This document shows positions 32,371 through 40,392 of a DNA stretch of 64,000 bases, one piece after another. The stretch lies in NCBI RefSeq assembly GCF_013752535.1, contig NZ_CP058348.1:868001-932000 (forward strand), read 5' to 3'. Below the pieces are notes generated by a model. The model did not search any database, was not told where the DNA came from, and saw nothing but the letters and a program-made list of their open reading frames with translations. Source of the stretch: Bdellovibrio sp. KM01 (GTDB lineage Bacteria; Bdellovibrionota; Bdellovibrionia; Bdellovibrionales; Bdellovibrionaceae). A program made the position numbers and the translations under genes. Position 1 is the first letter of the stretch. Each line of letters opens with the position of its first letter.

Positions 32371-33533
32371 TGGCAAAATTACTTAGCGTTCGCGAACTGA
32401 AAATTGATATTCCTAAAGAAGCCCGCATCTTGGCAGACAAGATGTTGAAGGATCTTGAGTCTTCAAAACGTCCAGTTTTGGAAGCTGTTAAGACTTCATT
32501 GGACAACTCTTTGTATAATTCCAAAGTGGGTTACTTAACTCCGGGTGATAAAGTTGTTCGTACGGAACTGAACGTTTCGTCGGTACAAAAACTGGCTCGT
32601 GTGGTCTTCGTTTTGGAAATTCTATTGGGCAACTTGGAAATTGGCTCTGTAAATACAAAGCGTGAGCTTTATTACATGTGCAAAGGCTTGATCAAAGGGA
32701 ACTCTCGTTTGAAACCGTTGGATTTCGATGATCAATCTGAATCAGATTCTATCATCGACTTTATCGGTGACATGCTTGAAGTGTACCGTGAGGAATTGAA
32801 TTGTTTCGCCAATGATCGCGGTGGACAAACTTATTCTCAACAATTGGTTGTGACTGAAACTTTGAATGATGGGGATAAAGCCGTTGTCGATCTTTCGACT
32901 TTGGGTACGTCTCCATTCCAACCGAAAAATAAACCACAAGCTTTGAAGTTGAAGGCGAAAAAGAAAATCGACTTCTGCCTGATCGTTGAATCTGAAGGTA
33001 CGGCGAATACGCTGGTTTCAATGGGTTTCACGAAACGTAATAACTGTATCGTGATGGGTGCTCAAGGGGTTCCATCGAATGGTGTACGTGGTTGGTCAAA
33101 ATTGATTCAAGACGAACTTGATGTTCCGATGTACTTCTTCGGAGATCTCGATGCGTACACAATGCAAAACATCTTCCGTACATTGAAAGCGGGTTCTGCG
33201 GCATCTTTGATCCGTAACTCTCACTTCTCTGCACCGAATGTTAAATTCCTGGGTGTACTGCCAGAAGACGTTAAGAAGTATGATCTTCCTCACTACAAAG
33301 TGAAAGAATCCGATCCTGCTGAAGCCCGCGCTTTGAAAAAAGCGAAAGACGCTTTGGAAAACGATCCTTTCTTCCTGGATAAAAAGAACAAAAACTTGGC
33401 AGATATCCTGCGCTGGTTGATCAAAGAAAAGATTCGTTGCGAGCAACAATCATTCTTCTCGGTGGATCCAAAAGATCCAATCAAGACAGAAAAACTGATC
33501 TTGGAAAAAATTAAACGCGGTTCTTACGTTTAA
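32370..33533 (+). CDS. top6A: DNA topoisomerase VI subunit A (Spo11-like)
   Basis: 387 residues. Cleavage subunit: the CAP/5Y domain carries NTKRELYYMCKG with the catalytic Tyr at 101 or 102 (probably 102 by analogy with Spo11). The Toprim domain has IVESEGTANTL near residue 210 (catalytic Glu) and YFFGDLDAYTMQNI near 250 (acidic metal pair, variant of the usual DxDPYG). Size equals archaeal Top6A. Translationally coupled to the B subunit, which favours equal amounts of the A2B2 partners. Followed at once by a terminator. Confidence 0.95.
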   Translation: MAKLLSVRELKIDIPKEARILADKMLKDLESSKRPVLEAVKTSLDNSLYNSKVGYLTPGDKVVRTELNVSSVQKLARVVFVLEILLGNLEIGSVNTKRELYYMCKGLIKGNSRLKPLDFDDQSESDSIIDFIGDMLEVYREELNCFANDRGGQTYSQQLVVTETLNDGDKAVVDLSTLGTSPFQPKNKPQALKLKAKKKIDFCLIVESEGTANTLVSMGFTKRNNCIVMGAQGVPSNGVRGWSKLIQDELDVPMYFFGDLDAYTMQNIFRTLKAGSAASLIRNSHFSAPNVKFLGVLPEDVKKYDLPHYKVKESDPAEARALKKAKDALENDPFFLDKKNKNLADILRWLIKEKIRCEQQSFFSVDPKDPIKTEKLILEKIKRGSYV

Positions 33534-33540
33534 TATCAAA

Positions 33541-33566
33541 GGCAACCTCCGGGTTGCCTTTTTTTT
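33541..33566 (+). terminator. Rho-independent terminator of the topoisomerase VI operon
   Basis: Stem GGCAACC / GGTTGCC with a four-base loop, then eight T, directly after the top6A stop. It confirms a two-gene transcript. Confidence 0.92.
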
Positions 33567-33578
33567 AGGAGAAGAAAG

Positions 33579-34118
33579 ATGTTTCGTGTTTTTGTTGCTT
33601 CTGTGTTGCTCAGTTCGCAGATTGCGTGTGCTCACCAGTCTCAAGATTTTGCCAAGACTCCACCGGTCCCTTATGAGGGCGAAATTTTAGATTTTTATTC
33701 AACCAAGGATCCTTACGGAGAGTTTTCTAATTTTGCGGCGTATCCGGTTTTTGTGGATGGGGAGTGGTGGAAGACTTCCGAGCATTACTATCAGGCACAC
33801 AAGTATGACCAACCGGAATTGATCAAGTGGGTGCAAGAGGCTGATACTCCCATGGAGGCTGCTAAACGTGGTCGCGATGGAACTATTCCTAAGAGGGCCG
33901 ATTGGGACCTGCGCAAAGACGGGTTTATGGAAAAAGCGGTTCTGGATAAATTCACTCGTCATGAAGAATTGAAAGTTCTTTTGCTTTCCACTGGGAAGGC
34001 TCGTCTTTTTGAGCACACCAAGAATGATTGTTATTGGGGAGACTGTGGCGATCGTACAGGTAAGAACAAACTGGGTCTTTTACTCGAGCGCATTCGTCAG
34101 GATTTAAAAATTCAGTAG
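33579..34118 (+). CDS. exported NADAR-domain protein (YbiA/DUF1768-like)
   Basis: 179 residues; AGGAGAAG before the ATG. The first 17 residues, MFRVFVASVLLSSQIAC, look like a signal peptide with a lipobox-like Cys17. Residues about 35-175 are a full NADAR domain: YGEFSNFAAYPVFVDGEWWKTSEHYYQAHKY, AAKRGRDG, DWDLRKDGFMEKAV and NDCYWGDCGDRTGKNKLG. NADAR enzymes cleave N-glycosidic bonds of riboflavin-pathway intermediates or ADP-ribosylated nucleic acid and are cytosolic in known cases. Export is therefore odd; in a predator it would place the enzyme at the prey interface (inference). Confidence 0.85.
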   Translation: MFRVFVASVLLSSQIACAHQSQDFAKTPPVPYEGEILDFYSTKDPYGEFSNFAAYPVFVDGEWWKTSEHYYQAHKYDQPELIKWVQEADTPMEAAKRGRDGTIPKRADWDLRKDGFMEKAVLDKFTRHEELKVLLLSTGKARLFEHTKNDCYWGDCGDRTGKNKLGLLLERIRQDLKIQ

Positions 34119-34178
34119 AGTGATGCAGCATCACTACCCAAAGTGTTCCCTTGGCCTAAAATGTTAGACGGAGGGAAA

Positions 34179-34619
34179 ATGAAACTTAAAATTTACTTTT
34201 TGCTGGGATTGTCTTTGATATTGAGCGCCTGTGCTTCGAACCAGGAAAAGCAGGAATTGAAAAATCCACTGGAGGTTTTGAACGGCCAAACCTACAACGC
34301 CCGCGAAGACTCACAATTGGGTGGCATTCCCGTCACTGGAACTAAAAACAAAGTGACGCGCATCCACGGTGTGATCCTTCAAGGCGAAGGTGTCACAGCG
34401 ACTCCCGTTAAATTTATTTCTGTAAGATTGCTGGATGATGACGGTGTGACGATTGCCAATGCGACGTCAGACATCAAAGGTGCGTTTGTTCTTTCGGGTA
34501 TTTTCTTTAACGGTCACTACATTGTTGAAATCACTTCCAAGAAATTCAAAGGTGCCACTCGCGTGTATGTGAATCGGTACGAACAAGAGATCACGATTCA
34601 AGCAACGCCCGTTAAATAA
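34179..34619 (+). CDS. lipoprotein with carboxypeptidase-regulatory-like domain, copy 1
   Basis: 146 residues from an ATG with GGAGGG ahead. Lipobox LILSAC at about Cys18. The mature part contains a prealbumin/CnaB-like beta-sandwich: HGVILQGEGV, SVRLLDDDGVTIANATSDIKGAFVLSG, GHYIVEITSKKFKG. A short hairpin GTGATG/CATCAC precedes the gene at about 34120. The next gene is a paralogue. Function unknown; such domains usually bind proteins or sugars on the envelope surface. Confidence 0.78.
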   Translation: MKLKIYFLLGLSLILSACASNQEKQELKNPLEVLNGQTYNAREDSQLGGIPVTGTKNKVTRIHGVILQGEGVTATPVKFISVRLLDDDGVTIANATSDIKGAFVLSGIFFNGHYIVEITSKKFKGATRVYVNRYEQEITIQATPVK

Positions 34620-34627
34620 CTAACTGT

Positions 34628-34655
34628 GACGCGCTATTGCTACCAAAAGCGCGTC
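34628..34655. terminator. 8-bp hairpin between the two paralogous lipoprotein genes
   Basis: GACGCGCT / AGCGCGTC perfect stem with a 12-base loop and no T-run. It may attenuate transcription or protect mRNA ends between the pair. Confidence 0.35.
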
Positions 34656-34674
34656 CGTACCCTAAGATAGACCT

Positions 34675-35118
34675 ATGAAGAACTGCGTTTATTTATTTGT
34701 AAGCCTCACAGTTGCGATGATCTTGGGATCTTGTGCTCACGAAGACGAGCAAAAGCCTCAGGACCTTGCGACCGATCATTTTGAAGTTTCCCAACAAGGT
34801 GGAGACGATAAACTGGTGCGTTCTTCTGGCGTCAACGGCATCACGGAGCAGGTTGTTCTCAATGGAGTTCTGCGCGTGCGTGGCGTGAGTCAAAAATACA
34901 TGAATGGTGTTGTTGTTCACCTGATTGATCGCGACGCCACGATTTATGCCCGCGGGCGTGCGGCCTCCGACGGTTCTTTTCAGCTTTCGGGAAATATTCC
35001 TAAAGGTTTCTATCTGATCAAAGTCATTGATCGCAGATTCAAAGGCGAGTTGCCAGTTCATTTGAACGGGATCGAGCTTAAAAACCTCACGGTTCCCGTT
35101 CAAACTGTAATTCGTTAA
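34675..35118 (+). CDS. lipoprotein with carboxypeptidase-regulatory-like domain, copy 2
   Basis: 147 residues, lipobox MILGSC at about Cys20. Same fold as the previous gene: VLNGVLRVRGVSQKYMNGVVVHLIDRD, then ASDGSFQLSG, GFYLIKVIDRRFKG and LPVHLNG. The order and spacing match copy 1 throughout the beta-sandwich, so the pair arose by duplication and then diverged strongly. Convergent with the GT39 gene, eight bases apart. Confidence 0.78.
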   Translation: MKNCVYLFVSLTVAMILGSCAHEDEQKPQDLATDHFEVSQQGGDDKLVRSSGVNGITEQVVLNGVLRVRGVSQKYMNGVVVHLIDRDATIYARGRAASDGSFQLSGNIPKGFYLIKVIDRRFKGELPVHLNGIELKNLTVPVQTVIR

Positions 35119-35126
35119 AACCGGCC

Positions 35127-36707
35127 TTAGCGGCGCGCTGAGGGCGGAAGTTCTCCGGGCCCATAGATGATGCCCTGGAAGTTTTTGCACAAGTAGACAT
35201 AGAATGTGCGCGCGTGAATGCCATGACGGAAGGTCATCAGCTTATCGCGGTTACAGCTGTCGAATTTTGCATACTCCAACGGATCACGGTCGTATTTTTC
35301 AGTAGTGACGACAATCGCGTCTTGGCCTTCCATGTTTTTCATTTCTTCCACAGGCTGCATCACGGTGTAATTGCTGACTGTGGAATTCAACATGTAGATC
35401 TTTTCCTTCGAGCCCCAAGTTGTCTGCGCAGTCGTCTCGTAACGGAGTGCCGCTAGGAATGGACGATGTCCTGACTCTGCATGAATCTCGCGTTGACGAC
35501 GTTTTATGAAGCGACCCAGATCTTCCCAACCAGTAAACTCATTTGAGAAATCATAAGTGGTTTGCCATTCCGCTTTTGGGGCAAAGAAATGAAATGCTTT
35601 CGGAACCCACGGATACGCAAACGGCGTGTAAGCGATCAGAGCCAGTGGAATAAAGAACGCCAAGATTCCGTATGTGAATACTTTGCTGCGAGTCTTTATG
35701 ATCTGTTTCTGCCCCCACATAAGGCCTTGTGACCAGATAAAACCAGCGCCCATCAAAAGTAAAGTGTAAGCGGCCCCTGGCCAGTGCGGTTTGTAGTCAG
35801 CAAAGAACGGTTGTGGATAAAACACTGCGATCGACGGCACTGTCATGCAGAATAGGAATCTCCAGCGAGCTTCCGCGCGTTTTATGATGGAATTGATAAA
35901 GGCCATCACGATCAGCACATACAAGAATGGCGTGCAGAACAAAAGTTGGGCTGCAAACCAGCCACCCCAGCGACTGACTTTGAATGTGTCTCCGCTGTGA
36001 CGATCGTGGAATTGATAACGGAAACCCGGCCAGTCATGAAGATGGTTCCACCAGAAAATCGGTGTGCACAGAACAGTCGCAATTAAAAAGCCCACCCACG
36101 GCCATGGAGAAAGCAGGTCTTTGCGGCGATTTGGTGTCATCAGCAAATACAAACCAAAACCTGGAGCAATCAAAGCGATGATGAATTTGGAATTTAATCC
36201 CAAGCCCATGATCACACCCAGCCACAGCCAAGTTTTTTTCGTGGACCAACGTTGATCATCCTCGCGCACGCCTTGCCAGAATACATAAGCGGCAGCAACG
36301 AACGCTAAAGCGAAGGGAGGTTCCGGAGAAGCCACATATCCACCAAAGCCCCAGAACGGGGACCATAGCATCACAAAGCCGACAAAGATCGCAGCCCAGT
36401 CATCGAAAAGATCGCGAGTGAGTTTGTACAAAAGAACAATGGTCGCAGTAAAGCACAAGAAGCCTGGCAATCGCACGCCCAGTTGATTATCGCCAAACAA
36501 CGAAGTCGTGATCGCCTCTAGCCACGCAATCATTCCAGGATGATCGAAATAGGATAGCTGCAAATCTTTAGCCCAAGACCAGTGGTAAGCCTCATCATCA
36601 ATCAAGCCAATGCTTAGACTAAAGAAGGCCCTGAAAAACAGAGTCAGAATGAAAAGGATAAGAACTTTTTGTTGAGTGGATCTTTGCTTCCAATATTCAG
36701 CAATCAC
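35127..36707 (-). CDS. GT39-family (ArnT-like) membrane glycosyltransferase
   Basis: 526 residues from a GTG with GGAGAA ahead. About 12 membrane helices. The periplasmic loop after the first helix has DDEAYHWSW and FDHPGMIAWLEA, the acidic active-site region of PMT_2/ArnT enzymes, which take a sugar from a polyprenyl-phosphate carrier. The soluble C-terminal part starts near residue 390. Substrate may be lipid A or an exported protein. No arn genes are adjacent, so I do not assign arnT. Confidence 0.85.
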   Translation of the reverse strand: MIAEYWKQRSTQQKVLILFILTLFFRAFFSLSIGLIDDEAYHWSWAKDLQLSYFDHPGMIAWLEAITTSLFGDNQLGVRLPGFLCFTATIVLLYKLTRDLFDDWAAIFVGFVMLWSPFWGFGGYVASPEPPFALAFVAAAYVFWQGVREDDQRWSTKKTWLWLGVIMGLGLNSKFIIALIAPGFGLYLLMTPNRRKDLLSPWPWVGFLIATVLCTPIFWWNHLHDWPGFRYQFHDRHSGDTFKVSRWGGWFAAQLLFCTPFLYVLIVMAFINSIIKRAEARWRFLFCMTVPSIAVFYPQPFFADYKPHWPGAAYTLLLMGAGFIWSQGLMWGQKQIIKTRSKVFTYGILAFFIPLALIAYTPFAYPWVPKAFHFFAPKAEWQTTYDFSNEFTGWEDLGRFIKRRQREIHAESGHRPFLAALRYETTAQTTWGSKEKIYMLNSTVSNYTVMQPVEEMKNMEGQDAIVVTTEKYDRDPLEYAKFDSCNRDKLMTFRHGIHARTFYVYLCKNFQGIIYGPGELPPSARR

Positions 36708-36827
36708 AGAGTTATTCTCCAGGTTTTACGGAAGTCATTTTGTTAAACATCTGTCGTAGCCCTTCGGCGTGGGTCATGGCAATAATTCCCCTCGATGAAG
36801 CTGCGTGTAAAGTGCTATCTTCATGGC

Positions 36828-37907
36828 ATGAGAATCAGAACGTTTTTATGGCTTCTTAACCTGGGGTTCCTTGTGGGCTGCGCAGGAACTTTTAAGTACT
36901 ACGATCCAAATCTTCCCCACCATGGGAAGACGGGATTTTTAAATAATTATGACAACTCGCCGAAGCCAAGCGTGATGAAGTGGTATTGGCAGCGATTGAC
37001 CACGGACTTCCCAGAGGAAGACCCCGCCGGAGCCCCGATGGTACCGGTCCATCTTGAGGCTTTGAAAAATCCTCGGGGATTGACACTCACATGGTTGGGG
37101 CATTCTTCGGTGCTCATACAAATGGATGGCATGAATGTCCTGACGGATCCGGTTTTTTCGGAGAGAGCTTCTCCGGTGTCTTTTGCCGGTCCGAAGCGCT
37201 ATGGGAGTTTGCCCTTGTCCGTCAATGAGCTCCCGGCGATCGATGTTGTCGTTGTTTCCCACGGTCATTACGATCATCTGGATTTAAATTCTCTAAAAGC
37301 GATTTTCGATTTGAACGGGGGGCGCACGCGTTTCCTGGTTCCCCTGGGAGATAAAGCTTTGCTGGAAAGCGAAGGCATTCGTAATGTACAGGAGATGGAT
37401 TGGTGGGAGAGTTTCCAGGTGGGGAAACTGAAGGTGACCTTCACTCCGGCGCAGCATTGGTCTGCACGCTCGCTTTTTGAGCGTAACGAGACCCTGTGGG
37501 GAGGATGGATGATCACGGGGCCCTCGCGTCAGGTCCTCTATACCGGAGATACGGGCTATTCTAAAGATTTTCAGGACATCTATCAGCGCCTAGGTGCGGT
37601 GGATGTTGCTCTTATTCCAATTGGTGCCTATTCTCCTCGCTGGTTCATGAAGCAGCTGCACGTCGACACCGATGAAGCGGTACAGATTCATCGGGATTTA
37701 CATGCTAAGGTGTCGCTGCCGGTTCACTGGGGTACTTTTAAACTCAGTGACGAGTTGATGACTGAACCTCCGGAAAAATTGCGGGAATCTTTGCAGAAAG
37801 CAAAACTTCCTTTTTCAGTTTTTCCGGTGATGAAACGTGGCGAAACCTTCCACTTTGAAGACGCCGTTGTAAACAGGGGATTTAAAAATGAGTCAGTACA
37901 GAATTGA
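36828..37907 (+). CDS. exported MBL-fold hydrolase lipoprotein (UlaG/NAPE-PLD-like)
   Basis: 359 residues from the ATG that gives a lipoprotein signal ([18 protein letters not shown]); an upstream ATG at 36795 is possible. The domain has [30 protein letters not shown] near residue 85, metal motif SHGHYDHLD near 145, QHWSAR near 210, YTGDTGYS near 240 and a final His in LPVHWGTF near 300. This subgroup includes NAPE-phospholipase D-like enzymes acting on phospholipids. As a lipid-anchored envelope enzyme it could act on membrane lipids (inference). Overlaps aspA by 20 bases. Confidence 0.85.
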   Translation: MRIRTFLWLLNLGFLVGCAGTFKYYDPNLPHHGKTGFLNNYDNSPKPSVMKWYWQRLTTDFPEEDPAGAPMVPVHLEALKNPRGLTLTWLGHSSVLIQMDGMNVLTDPVFSERASPVSFAGPKRYGSLPLSVNELPAIDVVVVSHGHYDHLDLNSLKAIFDLNGGRTRFLVPLGDKALLESEGIRNVQEMDWWESFQVGKLKVTFTPAQHWSARSLFERNETLWGGWMITGPSRQVLYTGDTGYSKDFQDIYQRLGAVDVALIPIGAYSPRWFMKQLHVDTDEAVQIHRDLHAKVSLPVHWGTFKLSDELMTEPPEKLRESLQKAKLPFSVFPVMKRGETFHFEDAVVNRGFKNESVQN

Positions 37908-39306
37908 ACATGATCTTTTGGGCGAAAAGCAAGTTCCTGCGAATGCATACTATGGCATTCATACTTTGCGCGCGATGGAAAATTTTGAAATCTCTGGATT
38001 GAAAATTGGTCAGGATGAACTTTTCGTGCGCGCTTTGGCTTTGGTTAAAAAAGCAACGGCGATGGCGAACGGAGAGCTTGGCACTATTCCCAAAGACGTT
38101 TCAAAAACTATTGTTGAAGCTTGTGATGTTATTTTGAAAGACCCGGTTAAATGGGGCCCGCAATTTCCTTCGGATGTTTTCCAGGGTGGAGCGGGGACTT
38201 CCGTGAACATGAATGCTAATGAAGTGATCGCCAATGTGGCGCTGGAACTTCGTGGTTTGCCTAAGGGTGATTACAAAACAATTCACCCGAATGATCACGT
38301 GAACAAATGCCAATCGACGAATGACGCTTATCCAACGGCGTTCCGCGTGGCTTTGTACGAGCACATCAGTGTCGCTGTGAAAGCGGTCGATGTCTTGGCA
38401 GAGGCCTTTGATAAAAAAGGCAAAGAGTTCTCAAAAGTTTTGAAAATGGGTCGTACTCAATTGCAAGACGCGGTTCCCATGTCTTTGGGACAAGAGTTCA
38501 ATGCCTTTGCGACTTTGCTTAAGGAAGACAGCCGTTTGCTTAAGACAGTTCAGAAATTTATCCTGGAAGTAAACTTGGGTGCCACGGCTATCGGTACTGG
38601 TGTCAATGCTCCTGAAGGTTACTCGGCATTGGCAGTCAAAAAGTTGGCAGAGGTGACGGGTTATCCGTTCATTATTTCTGAAGACTTGATTGAAGCGACC
38701 AGTGATTGCGGTGCTTACGTTATCATTTCGGCAGCGTTGAAGCGCACAGCTGTGAAACTTTCTAAAATCTGTAATGACTTGCGTTTGCTAAGCTCGGGTC
38801 CGCGTGCGGGCTTGAAAGAAATCAATTTGCCAGAGTTACAAGCGGGATCCTCGATCATGCCGGCAAAGGTAAATCCAGTGATTCCTGAAGTTGTGAACCA
38901 AGTGGCGTTCAAAGTGATCGGCAATGATTTGACCGTGACCTTGGCAGCCGAGGCGGGACAATTGCAATTAAACGTAATGGAGCCAGTGATCGCTTCCAGC
39001 ATGTTTGAGTCGATCCAGTTGCTGACGCAAGCTTGTTACACTTTGAAAAACAAATGTGTCGACGGCATCACTGCGAATGCAGATCGCTGCCGAGAAAACG
39101 TGATGAACTCCATCGGTATCGTAACATACTTGGATCCAATCATCGGTCACGCCGAAGGTGACCTGATCGGGAAAATCTGCGCGCAAACCGGTAAAAACGT
39201 GGCCGAGGTTGCACTTGAGCGCGGTGTTGTCACGCAAGCCCAATTGGACGAAATCTTCTCGACCGAGAATTTGCTAAATCCGAAGTACATGGGCAAAAAG
39301 CATTAA
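37888..39306 (+). CDS. aspA: aspartate ammonia-lyase
   Basis: 472 residues, close to E. coli AspA (478). Converts L-aspartate to fumarate and ammonia. It starts [20 protein letters not shown], then [52 protein letters not shown], and the fumarase/aspartase signature [12 protein letters not shown] with the catalytic Ser loop near residue 318. The pattern favours aspartase over fumarase C. GGGGA ribosome site. A useful enzyme for an amino-acid-consuming predator. Its stop overlaps the ATG of the GNAT pseudogene. Confidence 0.92.
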   Translation: MSQYRIEHDLLGEKQVPANAYYGIHTLRAMENFEISGLKIGQDELFVRALALVKKATAMANGELGTIPKDVSKTIVEACDVILKDPVKWGPQFPSDVFQGGAGTSVNMNANEVIANVALELRGLPKGDYKTIHPNDHVNKCQSTNDAYPTAFRVALYEHISVAVKAVDVLAEAFDKKGKEFSKVLKMGRTQLQDAVPMSLGQEFNAFATLLKEDSRLLKTVQKFILEVNLGATAIGTGVNAPEGYSALAVKKLAEVTGYPFIISEDLIEATSDCGAYVIISAALKRTAVKLSKICNDLRLLSSGPRAGLKEINLPELQAGSSIMPAKVNPVIPEVVNQVAFKVIGNDLTVTLAAEAGQLQLNVMEPVIASSMFESIQLLTQACYTLKNKCVDGITANADRCRENVMNSIGIVTYLDPIIGHAEGDLIGKICAQTGKNVAEVALERGVVTQAQLDEIFSTENLLNPKYMGKKH

Positions 39307-39550
39307 TGGTTAATTTCGAAATTCGCCGCGCGGCTCACGGTGATGAGCCGCACATCGCGAAAGTTCACAAACCCGAAACGCTGGGCTTGTGTGGTCGTGG
39401 TGTAGAGGCTCCATCGTCGGCTTTATCCTGTTCGTTTTTCCACGCGACGACGATCGTGACTCTTACATCGAATTAGGTGCGATCTACGTGCTGAGGCCCC
39501 ACCAATGTGGGGTTATCGGTCACGCGCGAGATTTTAAATCACGCCCATAA
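39306..39550 (+). pseudogene. broken GNAT N-acetyltransferase
   Basis: ATG 39306 overlaps the aspA stop (TAATG) and opens [21 protein letters not shown], a normal GNAT start. The frame is then lost. From 39419 a second frame reads GFILFVFPRDDDRDSYIELG then AIYVLRPHQCGVIGHARDF, the GNAT beta4/acetyl-CoA motif region, and stops at 39548. The middle third and the whole C-terminus are missing, with at least one frameshift. It used to be the second gene of an aspA operon. The 3' end overlaps the RAYT stop and contains a REP-like hairpin. Confidence 0.75.
39497..39524 (+). repeat. REP-like hairpin, copy 1
   Basis: Stem CCCCAC / GTGGGG with loop CAAT, followed by TTATCGGTCACGC. The tail is shared with the copy at 40254 (reverse orientation) and, less exactly, with the copy at 40116. 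It reads toward the RAYT gene and overlaps the GNAT pseudogene's motif region, so part of the match could come from old coding sequence. Confidence 0.5.
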
Positions 39551-40090
39551 CTCAACCAATTGCTCCTGGCTAAGTCCGCGCAATCGAGTTTTCGAATAAG
39601 GTCTGCCATTCGCCTCGCACTCATTCAGCTGAATATAATCCCGTACGATCCGGTAAGGCTTGTACCCCTTCACCACGCGACTAAAAGGCCGATACTTCCA
39701 AACCTTCGGCCCTTCGTTCTTCGTATCGAAGGTATCGGTCAACCTTTGCGCAAATTGCCCGGCCAATACCCGTAAAAAACTCTGCAGCTGTGACCGCTGT
39801 CCGCCGCGCACAAGCACATGAATGTGGTCATGCTGCACTGAAAATTGCTCAACCTTCACGTAAAATTTGAACGCATATTTTTTCAACACCCGTGTAAGCA
39901 GTGAAAAATTCCTCGGATGTCGAAGCCCCTTTTTTACGGCGGATTTATTTACTTTGAACACCAGGTGTATTGGATCCTTTGTCGACAAGGGACGAGCACA
40001 GCGACCCTTGGACGATTTTCGAAGGGTACCACCGTGACAATGGCGATGTTTCCAATGAGTTTTGAGAGGGAGAAATGTTTGTTGCTTCAT
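39539..40090 (-). CDS. REP-associated tyrosine transposase (RAYT, Y1/HUH family)
   Basis: About 183 residues from ATG 40088-40090 (a longer frame to 40156 runs into the REP-like DNA). HUH motif QHDHIHVLVRGG near residue 95 in the chosen frame, with VKVEQFSV before it, and IVRDYIQLNE near 150 supplying the catalytic Tyr region. These domesticated IS200/IS605-like proteins cut and move REP hairpins. The flanks carry inverted REP-like copies pointing at the gene, the standard arrangement. Complete and apparently functional. No accessory tnpB. Confidence 0.85.
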   Translation of the reverse strand: MKQQTFLPLKTHWKHRHCHGGTLRKSSKGRCARPLSTKDPIHLVFKVNKSAVKKGLRHPRNFSLLTRVLKKYAFKFYVKVEQFSVQHDHIHVLVRGGQRSQLQSFLRVLAGQFAQRLTDTFDTKNEGPKVWKYRPFSRVVKGYKPYRIVRDYIQLNECEANGRPYSKTRLRGLSQEQLVELWA

Positions 40091-40109
40091 ACATACTGCT
40101 TTCGAACTT

Positions 40110-40145
40110 GAAGTGGAGTGACCGGTACCCCCAAATGGGGAGTGG
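40110..40145 (-). repeat. REP-like hairpin, copy 2
   Basis: On the minus strand: CCCC-ATTT-GGGG stem, then GTACCGGTCACTC. Same layout as copy 1 (C-run hairpin then TAYCGGTCAC) in the opposite orientation, immediately upstream of the RAYT start. Confidence 0.55.
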
Positions 40146-40235
40146 AGCACGTACACAGCAAAACACGTTCGCAGCTTACACCGGTTTTGGGCGAATCGCA
40201 GGGTGAGTTCTGCCGGGCCTCGGATTGGAGGCAGA

Positions 40236-40267
40236 GGTCACGCGGATGTTTTAGCGTGACCGATACC
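40236..40267. repeat. REP-like inverted pair, copy 3
   Basis: GGTCACGC (40236-40243) and GCGTGACC (40254-40261) form a perfect 8-bp inverted repeat; the right arm continues GATACCC, so on the minus strand it reads GGGTATCGGTCACGC, matching the tail of copy 1. The rest of the 40146-40392 gap shows no gene; an AT-rich stretch at 40320-40390 probably holds the promoter for the next gene. Confidence 0.5.
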
Positions 40268-40392
40268 CAGAGAGAGTGACTTCAAACATTTGTTCATTGG
40301 CGTCGTGGTTCGTTTGATTTTCTGTCGGAATATCGGAGCAGAAAAGAATTTTTGAAATTGTCAGAATTGCAATAAAAACATAATATAGTTTA

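Noticed and set aside
35127..36707. Calling the GT39 protein ArnT proper
   Set aside because: No arn operon partners (arnB, C, A, D) are near, and the acceptor cannot be inferred.
40091..40392. Possible CRISPR or tandem array near the RAYT gene
   Set aside because: The repeats are inverted, few and differently spaced; no regular spacers. They fit REP elements instead.
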